A stretch of 64,000 nucleotides of DNA from Tubiluchus corallicola (Eukaryota; Priapulida; Priapulimorpha; Priapulimorphida; Tubiluchidae): the NCBI GenBank assembly GCA_030141605.1, contig JAQGDQ010000240.1:146001-210000 (forward strand), read 5' to 3'. The position numbers were made by a program, and so were the translations under genes. Below the pieces are notes generated by a model, which ran no database searches, was not told the DNA's origin, and was given only the letters and a program-made list of their open reading frames with translations. This document shows, piece by piece, positions 41,296-54,835 of the stretch; the first letter of the stretch is position 1; each line of letters opens with the position of its first letter.

Positions 41296-44050
41296 AAACA
41301 CGTATAACACACATATCACATCACGAAATGATTTTTGTACTAGATCCCGTGTTAGTTTCCAATTCGATGTCCCAGAAAGAACTTCGTGCAGGAAAAGTTG
41401 CTAAACCCGAGCGTTGACAACAAGCGCAGCTTCCAGTCAACGCAGCTGGCTTGACCATGGATGGCTTCTTCGAGTAGTAGGGAATCAGTTCACTACAGAC
41501 ACGGCTGATTGAGCGCAGATATACCACACTAAGGTGTAGAATAAATGGAACTAATGTTTAGAATAACTAGCTGGCTGTTGTGTGCACAACAATGCACACA
41601 TGCAAACATGCAAGGCTAACTATATTTGAAACTTGATCCTGGCCCAACAAAAGGGCGATGTATTCAGAAAAGTTTAAATGCATTTATCGTTTGGATTTTT
41701 TATTCTGGAATTGGAGTTTTCGTTAGCTTATTCTACCTAGGAACGCTTCACTTATCATAGAGACTTCAAATCAATTCAATTCAATGATCCTCAGAAAATA
41801 ATCCCCGTATAACAAGTACCCAAAGTGATGAGCTTACCACGCGATGACAGTACAAAAAGCTCGATGTTTCTCTAATCTTACCTCAGAACCTGACTGAAGG
41901 CCGTGTGTGTGTGTGTTTTCTCTAACTAATAAAATTCTTTAATATAGTCACTAGGCAGACTATAAAGACAGGAATGTCTCTTCGTTAACTCAGAAAAGTG
42001 TATGATTATATTGTATTGCATATCTGCGCCCGTGGACTGCCGAGAATTTTGTGAGACACTTGTTTTTACTTAGCATGGGCAAACGAATTTTTATAATCAG
42101 AATAGTAGCTACGTTAAGCAACCGAAAAACAAGCTCTGCTGATGTTTACACATATGTTTACACATGTTCTCAAGACTCAGCCCTCAAGCTGACCATCATA
42201 TCGCAGAAATGCGTGTTTATACATGTTGCAAAAGCCGTTTATGCAGGTTTTAAAAGAAACCCTCTAAAAGTCAGCTGCCGTCTAGCGAGCACATAAACCA
42301 AGTTTGTTCCAGTACCGACAATATTTGTAGTAGGCTTGCTCGAAGCACAGTTCCAGTCTGAATGCAGTAATTCAGCTGAAGAAAAACATTGATATGCCCC
42401 TTAATCCATATTTTTGAACATGCAAAATTGCCGGGCTGCAGGCTAGGTCTAGCTCTACATACAAGTTCCTTTCTCCATTTCAGCGGACTTTAATCCTCAC
42501 ACTAATCCACCTGTAATCCTGTTACAGCATTCATATTACTGCCTAGATGTAAGACTGAAAACCACTTAATTAGCTGTAAGGTTGTACCTGCAAAATAGTA
42601 CAGCGTTGGAGCTCGGAAGCAAACTAAATAAATAAAATTAAATTCTCAAGCCAATCCGTTGGCAATTTCTGATCAGGTCTACGTGGTCTCTTGAGGGTGA
42701 TTTTAATGTGGAGAAACGACTAACGAATCCATACCTAAGTCTTGTCGACTGCATTAAATTGGTCATTGGTTTTCAATCTAGGCGTGCTTGCCTATAGATC
42801 CGAAATCCTCAATGTGAGATGTTTGGTGACTGGTGAGTAGTTGAGTGGTTTACTTAATCAGACTACGCTGTTTCTGAGGTCAATCACAATAATTTATTTT
42901 TGTTGCTTGGAACTTTCATAGGTGTTACTACTCGACATAGCGTTGCGTTTCGACGTGGTCAGTCTACCATTAATCATCATTATCGTCGTTGTCGTCGGCT
43001 TAATTATAATCATCCTTATAATCATCGTCAGCATCATCATCGCCGTCCCTCTCTCCTTTCAGCAAAATGCAGCATGTTCTCATAAATCACTCAATTTCGA
43101 GTGTCATAACGAGCTTAAGCTATGACGGCGGTGAGCAGTTCTTTATGGTAAGTCTAATGCTTATCTAAGTGCAGCTTGATTGCAGACGCTTAACTAACTA
43201 CTAACTCGTTGCAGCTTTACCGTGATTTTATTTAGACATTTACATGGTCGTCGCGATTTTTCAAGCAACATTTTCCCGAGCCCCTTCTGCCCTAATTGCC
43301 ATAGCGTCTGACAGATTTTCGATTTTTAGAAGATTTGTGTGACATCAATACATCATTAAGCACCGATTCTCATACTGGCAATTCGAATTTTTCACAAAAA
43401 TCACTTTAATCATCGGACCACAGGAAATGCACCCTTGAGAATGAAGTTTGTAACGATTAATGGGCGTTGGAAACTGAATATTAAAACTGTGATAGAGCTC
43501 TGTGTTGTACTAAAAATTTGTTATTTTGTGCTAATTAATGAAAGAGAACTTATAGTTGGAAAGTTTTCCATGTGGTAAACTGTTGTAGTCGTTCTGCGGA
43601 AAGATAGAAACGCGTGTACCAACTTTATCTACCCTGTATCAAGAAATGGTTGCTGGAAAAAACAGAAGGAATGATTTATGAAAATGCAAGTTAAACAGTG
43701 TTGCAAACTAAATGAAAAAACTATTTTCATAAAAGAATGCTGCTAACGCGAGTGAGATTTAAAATAAATGGCACTCTTAAAAGACATTATACTTATTATT
43801 AAACCATAAACATGAAAAACAAAAGCGCATAATATACATCATTACAGACTATGTAGAACTAAATAAATATAACTTAATTCACGTAATTCATTTTTGCCCG
43901 AATAGCCGGTTAAAATAGCTAGTATCACGGAACTTATATTACTTCGGAAAACTTACAGTTCTACACTTAAAAACTGTCAATAAATTTTGTGCAATTAAAA
44001 GGGATTAAAAATATTCCTAATACATAAATTAGTCCAGTCAAGTCCATGGG

Positions 44051-44139
44051 CAGCAACACACTTGAGCAACAAACGCTTGAGCAGTGACACTTGAGAGTGG
44101 ACACTTTAGCTGTAGACATTTGCGCAGTGCACACAGGGT
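44051..44139. repeat. Degenerate short tandem array, ~14-15 bp unit
   Basis: Successive blocks AGCAACACACTTG, AGCAACAAACGCTTG, AGCAGTGACACTTG, AGAGTGGACACTTT and AGCTGTAGACATTTG keep the same plan (AG-start, TT-end) while the letters drift. It is a decayed minisatellite. Confidence 0.5.
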
Positions 44140-44179
44140 TAGGGTAACTGCGGGAGCATAATTATTTTAGTTATCTTTA

Positions 44180-44325
44180 CCTCTGCCAAGGAAGCTATGC
44201 TTCAGCGTTGTTTGTTTGGTTGTTTTTTATCTGTCATATAGCAGTAAGCCTGTTAAGCTGAAACTACTTAACAGATTTCTATGAAACTATGTGGAGAAGG
44301 GAAGTACAGGAAGAGATAGGTGCTT
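44180..44325. repeat. CCTCTGCCAAGG dispersed repeat
   Basis: The block CCTCTGCCAAGGAAGCTATG, a TTTGTTTGGTTGTTTTTT tract, GTTAAGCTGAAACTACTTAA and ATTTCTATGAAACTATGTGG follows a pattern I recall as a common dispersed repeat in invertebrate genomes (CCGCCAAGGAGGTTATG type). The identity is from memory and unconfirmed; no ends were determined. Confidence 0.4.
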
Positions 44326-44529
44326 TATGACGCAGATTCCTGGATAGAAGTAGGCTAAAATGGACGCTTTTTACCCGTTCTTGTTTTTGTCACACAAGTT
44401 GAACCAACACCACGCACAAAAAACATTCGTGAAGTACTTCGTGAAGATCTCAGACCTTGGCAGAAATCTCCTTCGCCCTGCATGAGCACATTCTATTTTA
44501 TCATATAATTTATTTGCATTAAAATAACT

Positions 44530-44648
44530 TGTACCATTTTTTCCTAATTTTCCATTTGCCCTATTTTTAACTGTGCGATTTTTTTCATGTACCATTTTTA
44601 CCTGTGACTATTTTACCGTGCAATTTTTCCCTGTGCCATTTTACCTAC
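44530..44648. repeat. Degenerate tandem array, ~18-20 bp unit
   Basis: Units of the form CTGTGCCATTTTTACC recur with drift (GTACCATTTTTTCCT, CTGTGCGATTTTTTTC, GTACCATTTTTACCTG, CGTGCAATTTTTCC, CTGTGCCATTTTACC). It is non-coding and decayed. Confidence 0.5.
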
Positions 44649-45612
44649 ATTCCCAACATCCTTGCTAATCTACTTAATACCTACAAAGTAGCTTACCTGC
44701 ATATATATATTATACCCATTTATTTATACCCACATAGGTAGATAGGTATAACACAAAGTAAAATAGAATTACATACTTCTTGTTGTTGTAGTTCACTTCA
44801 TCAAACTGAGGATTCGGTGAATCACAAGCCAGCGTGAAAACGTAATTTAGGACTATTACTGATTATGTCCTAAAGCTACATCAACTGTCTTGTGTCTGTA
44901 AAAGAATGTTTTTGCAGACAAGGCGGACTATCGTAAAACAGTCAAATTCTAAACAAAGTGTGAGGACGGAGGAAAATTTAGAGTTAGCAAAATGAGTCGG
45001 TACTGAGCTGCTAGAAGTCTAAGCCTCTGCCACTAAGCGATAGATGGCGCAACGATCTTATGCGTAAATTAACGGCGGTAAAATTATATTGAATAAATTT
45101 TGCATCTTATTCTGTGTTGAAGTTTATAAACGTGCTTTAATAACTAAACAAGTAAAAATTCTCCAATGGTAATACTTACGTCAGTTTTAATTATTTGTTT
45201 AGCTAAGACAGCAGTGCACATGTGTAAGTTGTTTTCTGGGAGGAGTACGCAAAAATTTTACTTAAAAATTATAATAAAGAGAACTTTAAATTTTTCATTT
45301 CATAAAAAGTAAGACAAAAACATTGGCTGTCTTTTTTATCATCATTTTATTTTATGACATTTATGTAAGCTGCGTATCCTAATAAATCTCGGTGGCTATT
45401 TTGTTCGTAATCGAAAAGAGTTACTTGTCAGTTTTCTTACTAAACGTGGCAAATCGAACAGTTACGACTTGTAGTCATAAGTTTACTCTAATGACAAAAT
45501 TAACACTATTTTTTTAAAATTCAAAGATAAGTTAAATAATAGAGAGTATAATATCGCACTTGAAATTAAGTTAAATTAAATACAACTAAACAACTTGTCA
45601 TGACTGTGCAGT

Positions 45613-46049
45613 TAGGGTTACCATACGTCCGGGTTTCCCCGGACACGTCCTCTTTTTGGGCCTCTGTCCGAGCGGGTTTTCAGAAAATCGGCAGTTTGTC
45701 CGGGTTTTGCCTCAATCCGTAAGTATGTACGGACGTTGCCAACTACAGCGGCATACGACAGTACGAGACAAAGAAAAGCTGGTTAATTTTCAATACAAGA
45801 TGTTGCTAACATCTCAAAGTGCAACCCTAGTAAAGCTTTGTGTACATGTTTACTGAACAAAAGTAAGCGATGCACACATCACTATGGGTCACACGACTCA
45901 CACCGCTGTCGATACTCGGCGTATTCGAACCGAACATCTGAAAGAATACTGCGAATTTGTTGAAGTGGATGACCTAGACTGGTGATTTTGGCCTACTTAC
46001 AAGTGTGCAAAAAAACTTCTTTTTCAACTCAGACAATATGGTAACCCTA
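45613..46049. mobile_element. hAT-family MITE with perfect 8-bp target duplication
   Basis: The 437-bp element begins TAGGGTTACCATA and ends with its exact inverted complement (13 bp). It is flanked by identical 8-bp direct repeats TGTGCAGT (45605-45612 and 46050-46057), the duplication length of hAT transposons. At 45926-45985 a short frame reads LKEYCEFVEVD, resembling the LKxFCxFVxVxY block of ZBED-type hAT transposases and suggesting an internally deleted derivative of an autonomous element. It lies about 1.3 kb upstream of the first recognised RECQL4 exon. Confidence 0.85.
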
Positions 46050-46543
46050 TGTGCAGTAAAAACCTGAAATTTTGCAAAATGCATTTCCAAGTAGTTAGAG
46101 GGTTTTTAAACACAGGATACTGCGTTTTCATAGTATGCAGATATCTGTAGGCGGTGACATTAGCTACAGCAGTTGCAGTAACTGTGACAGGTGCAACTGA
46201 CATGATACGGCGATGGATTTGACGAGATTTCTTGCTATAACTTTTAACACTGAACTGAAAAACTGAAATCCAATGGCAATTAAGTGTGATAATTTAAAGC
46301 AATATAGATTAAGATGTTTAGTTTTAATTAAAACTAAATGATGCACATCGGCAAAAGAGGTTTTTCCTGGAAGATTTTTTTTTATAAGTTATTAAAATGG
46401 GCATTAAAAACTCTCTATCAAATAAAATTTATCAGATAACAACAACTGGAAACGACAACTGTCACGATGCCAAGGTGGCAGCATTTTTTGCAGGCATTCA
46501 GTATAATAATGAATAAAAATTAAAATCTGTATCAATGAGGTAG

Positions 46544-46590
<47 letters not shown>
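46544..46590. repeat. (TC)n(TA)n composite microsatellite
   Basis: About nine TC units run directly into about fourteen TA units. Confidence 0.95.
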
Positions 46591-46593
<3 letters not shown>

Positions 46594-46730
46594 GATTACA
46601 TTGGAGCAGCTATGCCCTTCTAGTTTTTTTGTTTGAATTTCGCTGCTATGGAACAAAAATGTATTCATTTAATTAAATATTTAGCTTAAAAACAAATCGG
46701 TTTGCTTGCCAATTTGCCATTAACTTCAAA

Positions 46731-46862
46731 ATGTGTGTCAAAATAACCTTGTGTCCAAAATAGCTGTGTTCGAAATAGCCTGCGTGTCCAAATAACCTAT
46801 GCGTCCAAATATCTTGTGGCAAAACGTCCTATGTAAAACTGTCTGTGTCAAAATATTTGTAT
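46731..46862. repeat. Degenerate tandem array, ~18-20 bp unit
   Basis: Units of the form TGTGTCCAAAATAACCT recur with drift (TGTGTCAAAATAACCT, TGTGTCCAAAATAGC, TGTTCGAAATAGCC, GTGTCCAAATAACC, GCGTCCAAATATC, TGTCAAAATA). The array lies about 470 bp upstream of the first recognised RECQL4 exon. Confidence 0.55.
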
Positions 46863-47336
46863 ACCATCTCTTTAGCCAAAAGACTTGCTAAATTAAAGAT
46901 TAGACAAACCAGTCTTATGAAATAATTCGAATATGAAATCCTCTGATTACAATAAAGAGGAATAGCTGTTTGTTCACAGTGACTGTGTGTATATAATAGT
47001 TATATTTTCACTCAAATGGATGGCATTGATGGGTGACAACTGAGAAATTGCTTCCCTGTGTTTCCAGTTGCTGGCTTGCAGAGCGCCAGCTGAAAAAATA
47101 TTTACTGTTCTGTGCGCGTAAAAGCTGAAAAAAGCTGAAGAGTTTCTCTGGCAAACTTGCGACCTTATCCACAAGCAACAAAGATTTACTCTATTTGACT
47201 AGTAATAAAACCTTAATGACCATACTTAATCACTTTTTTCTCTTTAACCTCAATTTAGGCAGCTATACTACACTGCTTTTATCTAGCTAGCATACGTATT
47301 TACCACTTATAAGTGTTCTCTTATCTTATACTTTAG

Positions 47337-47489
47337 GATGAATGTGAATCTGTTGAAATTTGGGGAACATCCCTTAACAAAACTCTTGCTGTAGATAAAG
47401 TTGGAATGCAAGCCAAGAAAGATAACTGTTGTAAAAAAAATTTTGCTAGATTGTACGGAACGAAATTGCTTCGAAATGGAATAGAAAAG
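47337..47489 (+). CDS. RECQL4: RECQL4 exon a (first one recognised), Sld2-like motif
   Basis: The exon lies between ACTTTAG and GTAATT and has 51 codons, phase 0 to 0. It encodes [10 protein letters not shown], matching the tryptophan-glycine-x-x-leucine-asparagine motif that follows the N-terminal helical part of the Sld2 homology region in animal RECQL4. It begins with an acceptor, so at least one earlier exon must exist upstream; none could be recognised by eye back to about 41 kb. Confidence 0.85.
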
Positions 47490-50400
47490 GTAATTTCTTT
47501 TTAATACATACAATGATGAGTAGGTCATGTACTGAAATTTTTTATTTCAGGACTGTTAAAAGTGAAGAACATGATATTAAACTACATTAAAGAACATTAT
47601 TTAAATACATTTAATGTTTTCTACATATTTGCAATTGCTTTTTGTTTTATATTAAATTTTTTAAGTATTTTTTCAATATCAGTACCACTGTGTTGTGTTA
47701 TATTATAACAAAATTGCCTATTATGTTTATTAGAGACAATAATAATTATTTTTATGTATGCATTTAGAACATGCTAAACATGAACGTAGAATCTGAGAAA
47801 GCCATCAGCCAAAAGAGTGTTTCAATAAACAATTCACTTGATGTTTCCAGTGCTAACAACAAGTTGCCTTGGATGCTAAAGATTACGAAAAAGTCTGAAA
47901 AGTTTTCTGCTGCACGCTGCAATTTATATAGCCCAACTACTTTAAAAATGCAACTTGGTAGTCACGCATTGGCAAAAGTAAGTTGCACAGCTATAGCTAA
48001 ACCATTAGGTGGTGCAGCTAAAATTATTAGCCATTCAGCTGAAAATACAGAACACAATGGGATTCCTTGTGCAGAAGATGACAAAAGAAACCTAATTTCC
48101 GAAGAACTTGAAAAAAGTAGAGACAATGTAGCTTGTCATGTCACGGAATCTGTCGAAACTGCCCAGCAAACTAATGATGAAGGCAGTGCAAATAATATTC
48201 ATCCTCACACCACTTGTAAGGATCAAATTAGATTCACGTCGGTTCTGAAGCAGACTAGTGCATCTTTGCCTGCTGCAAACATTATTAAAACTGCCACTAT
48301 GGTGAATACAAAGAAAAATGCTGAGAGTGACACCAATGATGTTTACGAATTTCTAGATGATTACGAAGCTCCTGCAAATACTGGTAAAGATGAAATAGTA
48401 ACGAAATGTCATAAAACTAGAAAGTAAGTTAATTTTGTTCTTCCTAAATGTTTTCCACATCAACTTTTTTAATCATGTAATGTTAAATTATAACTAATAC
48501 ACAACACTTTATTCGCAAAACAGAGCTTTCTTGTCATAAATTTGAAATAATGTTTTACTAATGTATTAGCTCTTTTGTTTGTTTGTTTTTACATACTTAA
48601 TATTTTTCTAGAAGGAAACGTAGTACTGTAACAGCAGTTAAGACCAGATGTGATCGTGAAATTGTCTCGGCTTCTCAAAATTGCAAGCAAAAGGACTCAC
48701 ACAAAGCTTGCAAGAGCAAGAAGAATAGAGAGAAGACTAGGTAACCGTTCTATACAAGTTTGCTATTAATTAGTAGTTAAATTGCATAGGCCTATTATTA
48801 GTTGCAAAATTACTGCATCAACTTATAATTACTTTGTAAACTTCACTTGATTTGATTAAGTTTTATCGTAGCTATACAGAATCAGGAAATAGTGAAGAAT
48901 CGATAAACCAAACTGGGGATAAAATACCTGTGCTTGATGATGATAGTTATGACAATGTGATTCCTGCTACTAAGAAGAAAAAAATTTGGTAAGTTTGCAG
49001 TGACATAATCACTATCTTTTGTCGGTAAAATCCACATAAATGTTAAACCAACAAAAAATGATGTTTCTTTCTTTACATTTTTAGTACATCAAAACTTATT
49101 TATAAAGTTAGGTGATATTGATTTTTCATGCTTTGTCATTAGCCACATGATTCATTAACTAGAAGACTGATATTGTAAACTCACTAAACTGTAAGTCAAC
49201 GTGATTGTGAATTTGCTTCTGTAATATGGTTATGAAGCTAGGCATTTTGATCTGCCATATGGCTTACAGTGTTCGTTTTTTTTTAATTAAACGTCTACGC
49301 ATTAGACTTTTTTTCCAGTACTGCACAAAAAAATAGAGCAGCACCTACAACAAATCTAGTAAGATTGAACTTAAAAAAGAAACGCTATCACCGGAAGCTA
49401 GGCGCTGCTGGGCCTTCATTTCGACGTACTGGACAGTGGAGACAGAAACATAGACCTCAGTCGATGGGCAGGAATGCTTGTTATAAGTGCGGTCAAGTAG
49501 GACACTGGGCAAATACTTGTGCTGGTAGTGGTGGGTCAGGATTTATTTATTTGAAACATTATTAGAAAACTTTTCATGCTTTATTTAACGTTGAGCAACC
49601 ACTAATAAGCAGGTAATTTTTGAAGTAAGGTCATGATTGCATACATCCTGAATGTAATATGTGGGGCTAGAAGATGCAAAAATTTCCTATTTGAAAGTAA
49701 AAATCAATAAAAACAGTTTGTACACTTTGAAGATGCAGCAGGAAATACACATTCTTCATCTAGAAGACCATATCTATTAGATTGTTTATGTGTTTTGCAT
49801 ATTCTACGGACTCCGGATTTTTCATGTAACAAAAGTTGTGATAGTAAGATACACCTAAAACAAAATTGCATCTAAAAGCAGTATGCCATATTTCAATAAA
49901 TGTCTTGCAAGCAAGTTAGGCAAGAATCGTTTCTATTTGTTGCTTTTTTCCCCCTGTATAGGCCTTACTAACATAACATTAGACACCAAACTCTGCACTA
50001 CTGACATTTCATAACACTTGTATTTTCCTGAGCTGCATAGTGTTTCATAACATAAACGGTGAAAAGTCTATGCCTTTTTGACAAATGTCTTACGTAATTT
50101 TGCTCTGCCTGTTCATTTTGGCTGTAAGTTAGCTAATCACTGCACAGAAAAGCAGCCTTTTAGAAAAACTTCTGCTGTATTATAATCAAAGATAATGGAT
50201 CATTCACAAAAATGAGCAGTATAACTCTTTTAAGCAGTGAATTCTTTGAATTTTAAACAATGATTAGTGCTTAGGTGGTCTTAGTTTTTCATTCGATTGG
50301 TCTAATAAATGTGAATCTTGCAAGCAATAATGACATTGAAGCTCCACTAATAATTGTTCATGTTAAATTACCATGAAACATTTTTATCATTAACATGAGC

Positions 50401-53400
50401 ATTACAAACATGTAAGATTGCTTTTGAGTGAGATGGATTAAACAGTCGCAAGTTCTAGAAAATATGTGACTTATTCTTAATATTTATAAACAATGGTTCT
50501 AATACTGACATTGTTTTGTAGATGAATTTAGCAAAAATGTTCATTGTAATTATGCGGATACAGATGAAATCAATTTTGCTAATGTTAATGAATCTGAGTA
50601 CACTATTAATATACCCTCTGAAGAAGATGCCGCAAGGCAAGCTTTGGGAAAGCAAGAAGGTATGCAATACAATATTATATTATTTTGAAATGGCTAGGAA
50701 GAGTTTAAATTTTTACAAGTGTAATACATTTATTTCTAAAAGATATTTGGAATAGGTATTCATACTTGTTGCTTTGATTTAGCTTTTGCTTGGAATATAT
50801 TTTTAGTTGAAAACATACTTGTAAGGTGCATACAAGAAGTCGCTTTTATAAAAATGGTGTTTTCTAAACTAGTGCCTATCTGAACAAAAATACAATTAGT
50901 TTATATATTGTTGCTTGCTAAAGTACTATATTATTAGCTTAAACTTGAAAATAAGTGAAACTGTGCCATCCAAGGGGCATCTCTGTAATATGTTAATGAA
51001 TGTGATGTTGTCATGTGGTAACAATACCATAGAAAGCAAACAGAAAATCAATTTTAACATTCGGACATGTCAAACTAGACTACTATGCTATAATGGCATT
51101 TTGTCTTTTGTGCCCAAATAAAAAACCTACGTGTTATATCATAGTCTAAAGTTAAAAGCCTTTCCCAGAAGCATTAAGCAAATTAACAAATGTTATTCAT
51201 TCACATATAGCAACTGTTATGACACGTAGTGTGTGCACAAAAATTACCAAAAGAAAGGTGTGTTTTCCAACATCTACCTCTAGCTTTTTTGATAAACAGT
51301 AGCAGAATGTAGTGGTGGTAAACAACATTGTGTGTTGTGATCATTAAGTTTTGCATCTTTGGTCAGCTGTTCCAGTCTTTCAAATCAGTGGTAGGCAATC
51401 AGAATAGCTTGTGATCATAGTGTGTGCCTAACTAGGAAATTAGGCAATAGCAGACCTGGGCAATGTTTTGCCTTTGGATGTTTTCAGCTACTTATTATTT
51501 CTCTTGTTGAGGGAGGTTGTCGAATTTGTTTAAGACATCTGTGCTAGTTCAGTGTGTCATCTCAGGATTACCCTTTGCAATGAACTAAGTTCTGATCTTG
51601 CCTCTGGTATTCAACAACAGTTATAGGCCTTGTCAATGAGTGCTGGATTTTGGCTTGAAATGTGCCGAGATGTGTAAATTGAGTTAGCACTGCCACAGGT
51701 TAAGCAAAAGCGTAAACAAGTTTAATTGTCACAAATTCGATTTTTGATCATTATTTCCTGATCTTGTATAGGAAGCCTTTCTGAACTCACTTATCAAGCA
51801 CTGTGTAGGATACCTGAGACTAAGACAACCGCTCCACCTGCAGTTGAACCATATTGTAGCAAAGACGATGAAGGTGACTAACTGTAGAGAAAAAATCATT
51901 TCTTCAAATGCTTATACGTTTATTCTCATTAATGAGTTTATTTACTACAGATAATATTCGTTGTGCTACTACTTCATAACGACAATTTTGTCTTTTTACT
52001 ATACTAACAATTTATGTGGGTAAATATTTAAGTAAGAAGAAAATCTCAAAAATTTTGTTTGTCTGTTCATGTTGATTAGTATGTCTTACTAAAATTAGTT
52101 ATTTTTGACAACTTTGGAAAAGTGCTTAATGTTACAGTTGCTAGGATTATTTATTACTGAAACTAAATAATTAAAACTGCACTTTTTGCAACTGTTTAAC
52201 CAGTTCATCTGGATAAGTATGCATTGTAAGTGAGGTGCTAAATGTAACAACTTGTACAAGCTGAAATTTTTCAGTATGCGCCCACACAAATGCCCTTCAA
52301 ACTCTACATTTAAGTCATTACGTGTATGCATTACGTCGAAACAATGGAGCATGTTATTCTCACGATTTAAATTGCTATTGGGCAAACTATTTAAAGCTCT
52401 CCAATTAGTTTTAACTTTGATGTGTGTATATTTTATGTATAAAAACTGAAATTATAGTGGCATTCGCATGCACCTTGAATTCTGCAAAAAACAATTCAGG
52501 AATTGATGTTATAATATAGCTGTACATGTATGTTATATGATTTTGGCTTCGGTGAATTTGAGAGGTATAGAGTTCTATTTCGTCAACATGATTTATGAAC
52601 ATTTCTTACAGATGTGCCGTCGAAAATTCAAGAAGCTTTGAATGAATTTGGCTTTGCTGCATTTAGGGAAGGACAATACGAGGCTATCATTAGAATTCTG
52701 CAAGGTAAATGGCTGTTTGTTTGTAAAGCACATTTAACCTAAAAGTGAGTTGATTACTGTCATAACTTGCTGCCTACACATTTGGTAAATATTTCGAGAG
52801 ATGGTGAGAATTTTCTTCCTTTTAGGCAGCTTTAATTTAATGGCCATCATGAAAAGATCAACTTTTTTCAATCGCTGCTTCTCCAACAACTCTATGTGAA
52901 ATAATCTGGAATGATTTTTAAAAAATACGGGACCAAACAAATTAATCTAAAAAGCGTAACCACGAGTGTAATTACTTTTTATTAGTTTCAATTAAGGTGC
53001 AGTGTTTTTACTTTTTGAGATTTCTGATTTTTACAGGTGAGTCAACTCTAATGGTTTTGTCTACTGGTTCGGGAAAGTCGCTATGTTACCAGCTTCCTGC
53101 ATACCTGTATGCTACACGTCAGAACTGCATCACTCTTGTTATTTCTCCCCTGGTGTCACTGATGGAAGATCAGGTAAGAAAAGTCACAGTATATTTTGTG
53201 ACAGTAGTTTGCAGATTTTCTAGAATCACACCACTTGTTGTTCATACTATAATGAATCATTTTGCTCTGTTTTATGTATGCTACATGCACCTGTACTGCA
53301 GTTGACTACATTTTCTGGTATCACTTTTCTTGTAAAAGTAAATATTAACAAGTTTAAGACTGCATTATCAATATAGGAAACATCACTGTTTTGTTTATCA

Positions 53401-54804
53401 GGTTAGAGGAATTCCAAAGTGTCTCAAGATGGCTTGCTTACATACTGGAATGACTACACTACAGCGACAGAAAACAATTGATGCAGTAAATGCGAGAAAA
53501 ATCCATTGTCTCCTCCTCTCTCCTGAAGCTATCGTTGGCGGGTCATCTTCTGGCACAGGATGTCTCCCAACAAATTTACCACCTGTAGCGTTTGCTTGTA
53601 TAGATGAGGCACATTGCCTTTCTCAGTGGTCACACAATTTCAGGCCTTCATATCTTAGATTGTGTAAGGTATGTTTCATTTGCTATAATGCTGCCCTTTG
53701 GCTTAACATCTCTCATTGACCTAGAATAAAAAATATATAAGGCTTTATTATGTTTGTTATTAGATTTATTATATTTAAAATGCGAACTTTACAAAAAACC
53801 TTTTTTTCTTTGAGTTTTTTTAAATTTACTCTTTGCAAACATTTTAATAAAGTTGTAATGTAACAACAGTTTCATCACTTTTATTCACTTCCTTCTATGC
53901 TATAGCTGTATAGTTTGACACAGATGTTTCTTATTCTACAATTTTAGAATTAAATCAAAAGAGTGGGTACTGCGAGGTTAAAATACGTAAAATCGTTCCA
54001 CGATTTAATTTCCAACCAAAGTTTACCAAGGAAATCAAAGTGAAGTGTATATATAGACAACTTAACTAACCAAAGTTATTATTTCCTGGTGCAACAACAC
54101 AGAAAGTTCGCTTTGGCATTAGTTTAGAGAGTTTGCACAATACAAACAGTTAGAATATTCAAAGATAAATTTGTTTCAATAATTTAATTATATAAACAAG
54201 ACAGTCCATATTCATACCAATGGTGGTCATAAGATAGATTAATTGTCATATTAATGGTTGTTTGTTCATTTCTGTGAGTTTGTCGATCTGCCTTTCAGTT
54301 TGCTCACTTGCTTAAAATAAAGCATTGCATTGACAAAAAATTTCGTTTGTTCTGATTATTTTTTCTGAGTTTATTAAATATTTTAGGTTCTTCGTAGAAA
54401 AATGGGTGTGCGATGTTTCTTGGGTTTAACAGCAACCGCTACAATTACTACTGCATTAGACGTAGCCCAGCATTTAGGCATCAGAGATAACTTGTCTTCC
54501 ATTATCCGCGGCAATGTGCTTCCAGATAATCTGAACTTGAGTGTTTCTCGAGATGATAATAGAGAAGAGGTATATTTAAGCCTGTGCCTGTGGGAGAGAC
54601 TTTGCCTACAAAAAATGTATAATTAGATGGACTTGTACATTTGCTAGACGATCGTTAATCACTGACTAAGTAACTAGTGGATTCTAGTTTTTCCTGCCAA
54701 CTTGTCAATTGCATGTGAAGTGTTGTACAGAACTGGCAATAGAACTGTTGTACAAATGTGGCAATAGATTTAGTTCTTGCATTGTCCAGCTTTTTGTTTG
54801 TTTG

Positions 54805-54835
<31 letters not shown>

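Larger units (their letters stand above)
37741..44050. other. Gene-poor DNA between the CR1-like copy and the RECQL4 upstream region
   Basis: This contains the inverted tetranucleotide structure (39890-40645), the tandem triplication (40855-41295) and a short GC-richer block at 41330-41530 of unknown nature. No exon was recognised. Confidence 0.4.
49525..52611 (+). other. RECQL4 introns between exons e and h
   Basis: Three introns of 997, 1112 and 738 bases separate exons e, f, g and h. All are AT-rich unique-looking sequence with GT-AG ends. No repeat family, microsatellite of note or further exon was recognised. Confidence 0.6.

Noticed and set aside
41321-41527. Short ORFs in a GC-richer block on both strands
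   Set aside because: Neither strand gives a recognisable protein or convincing splice sites.
44137-45622. Telomere-like TTAGGG words at 44140 and 45613
   Set aside because: Each is a single occurrence; the second is part of a hAT terminal inverted repeat.
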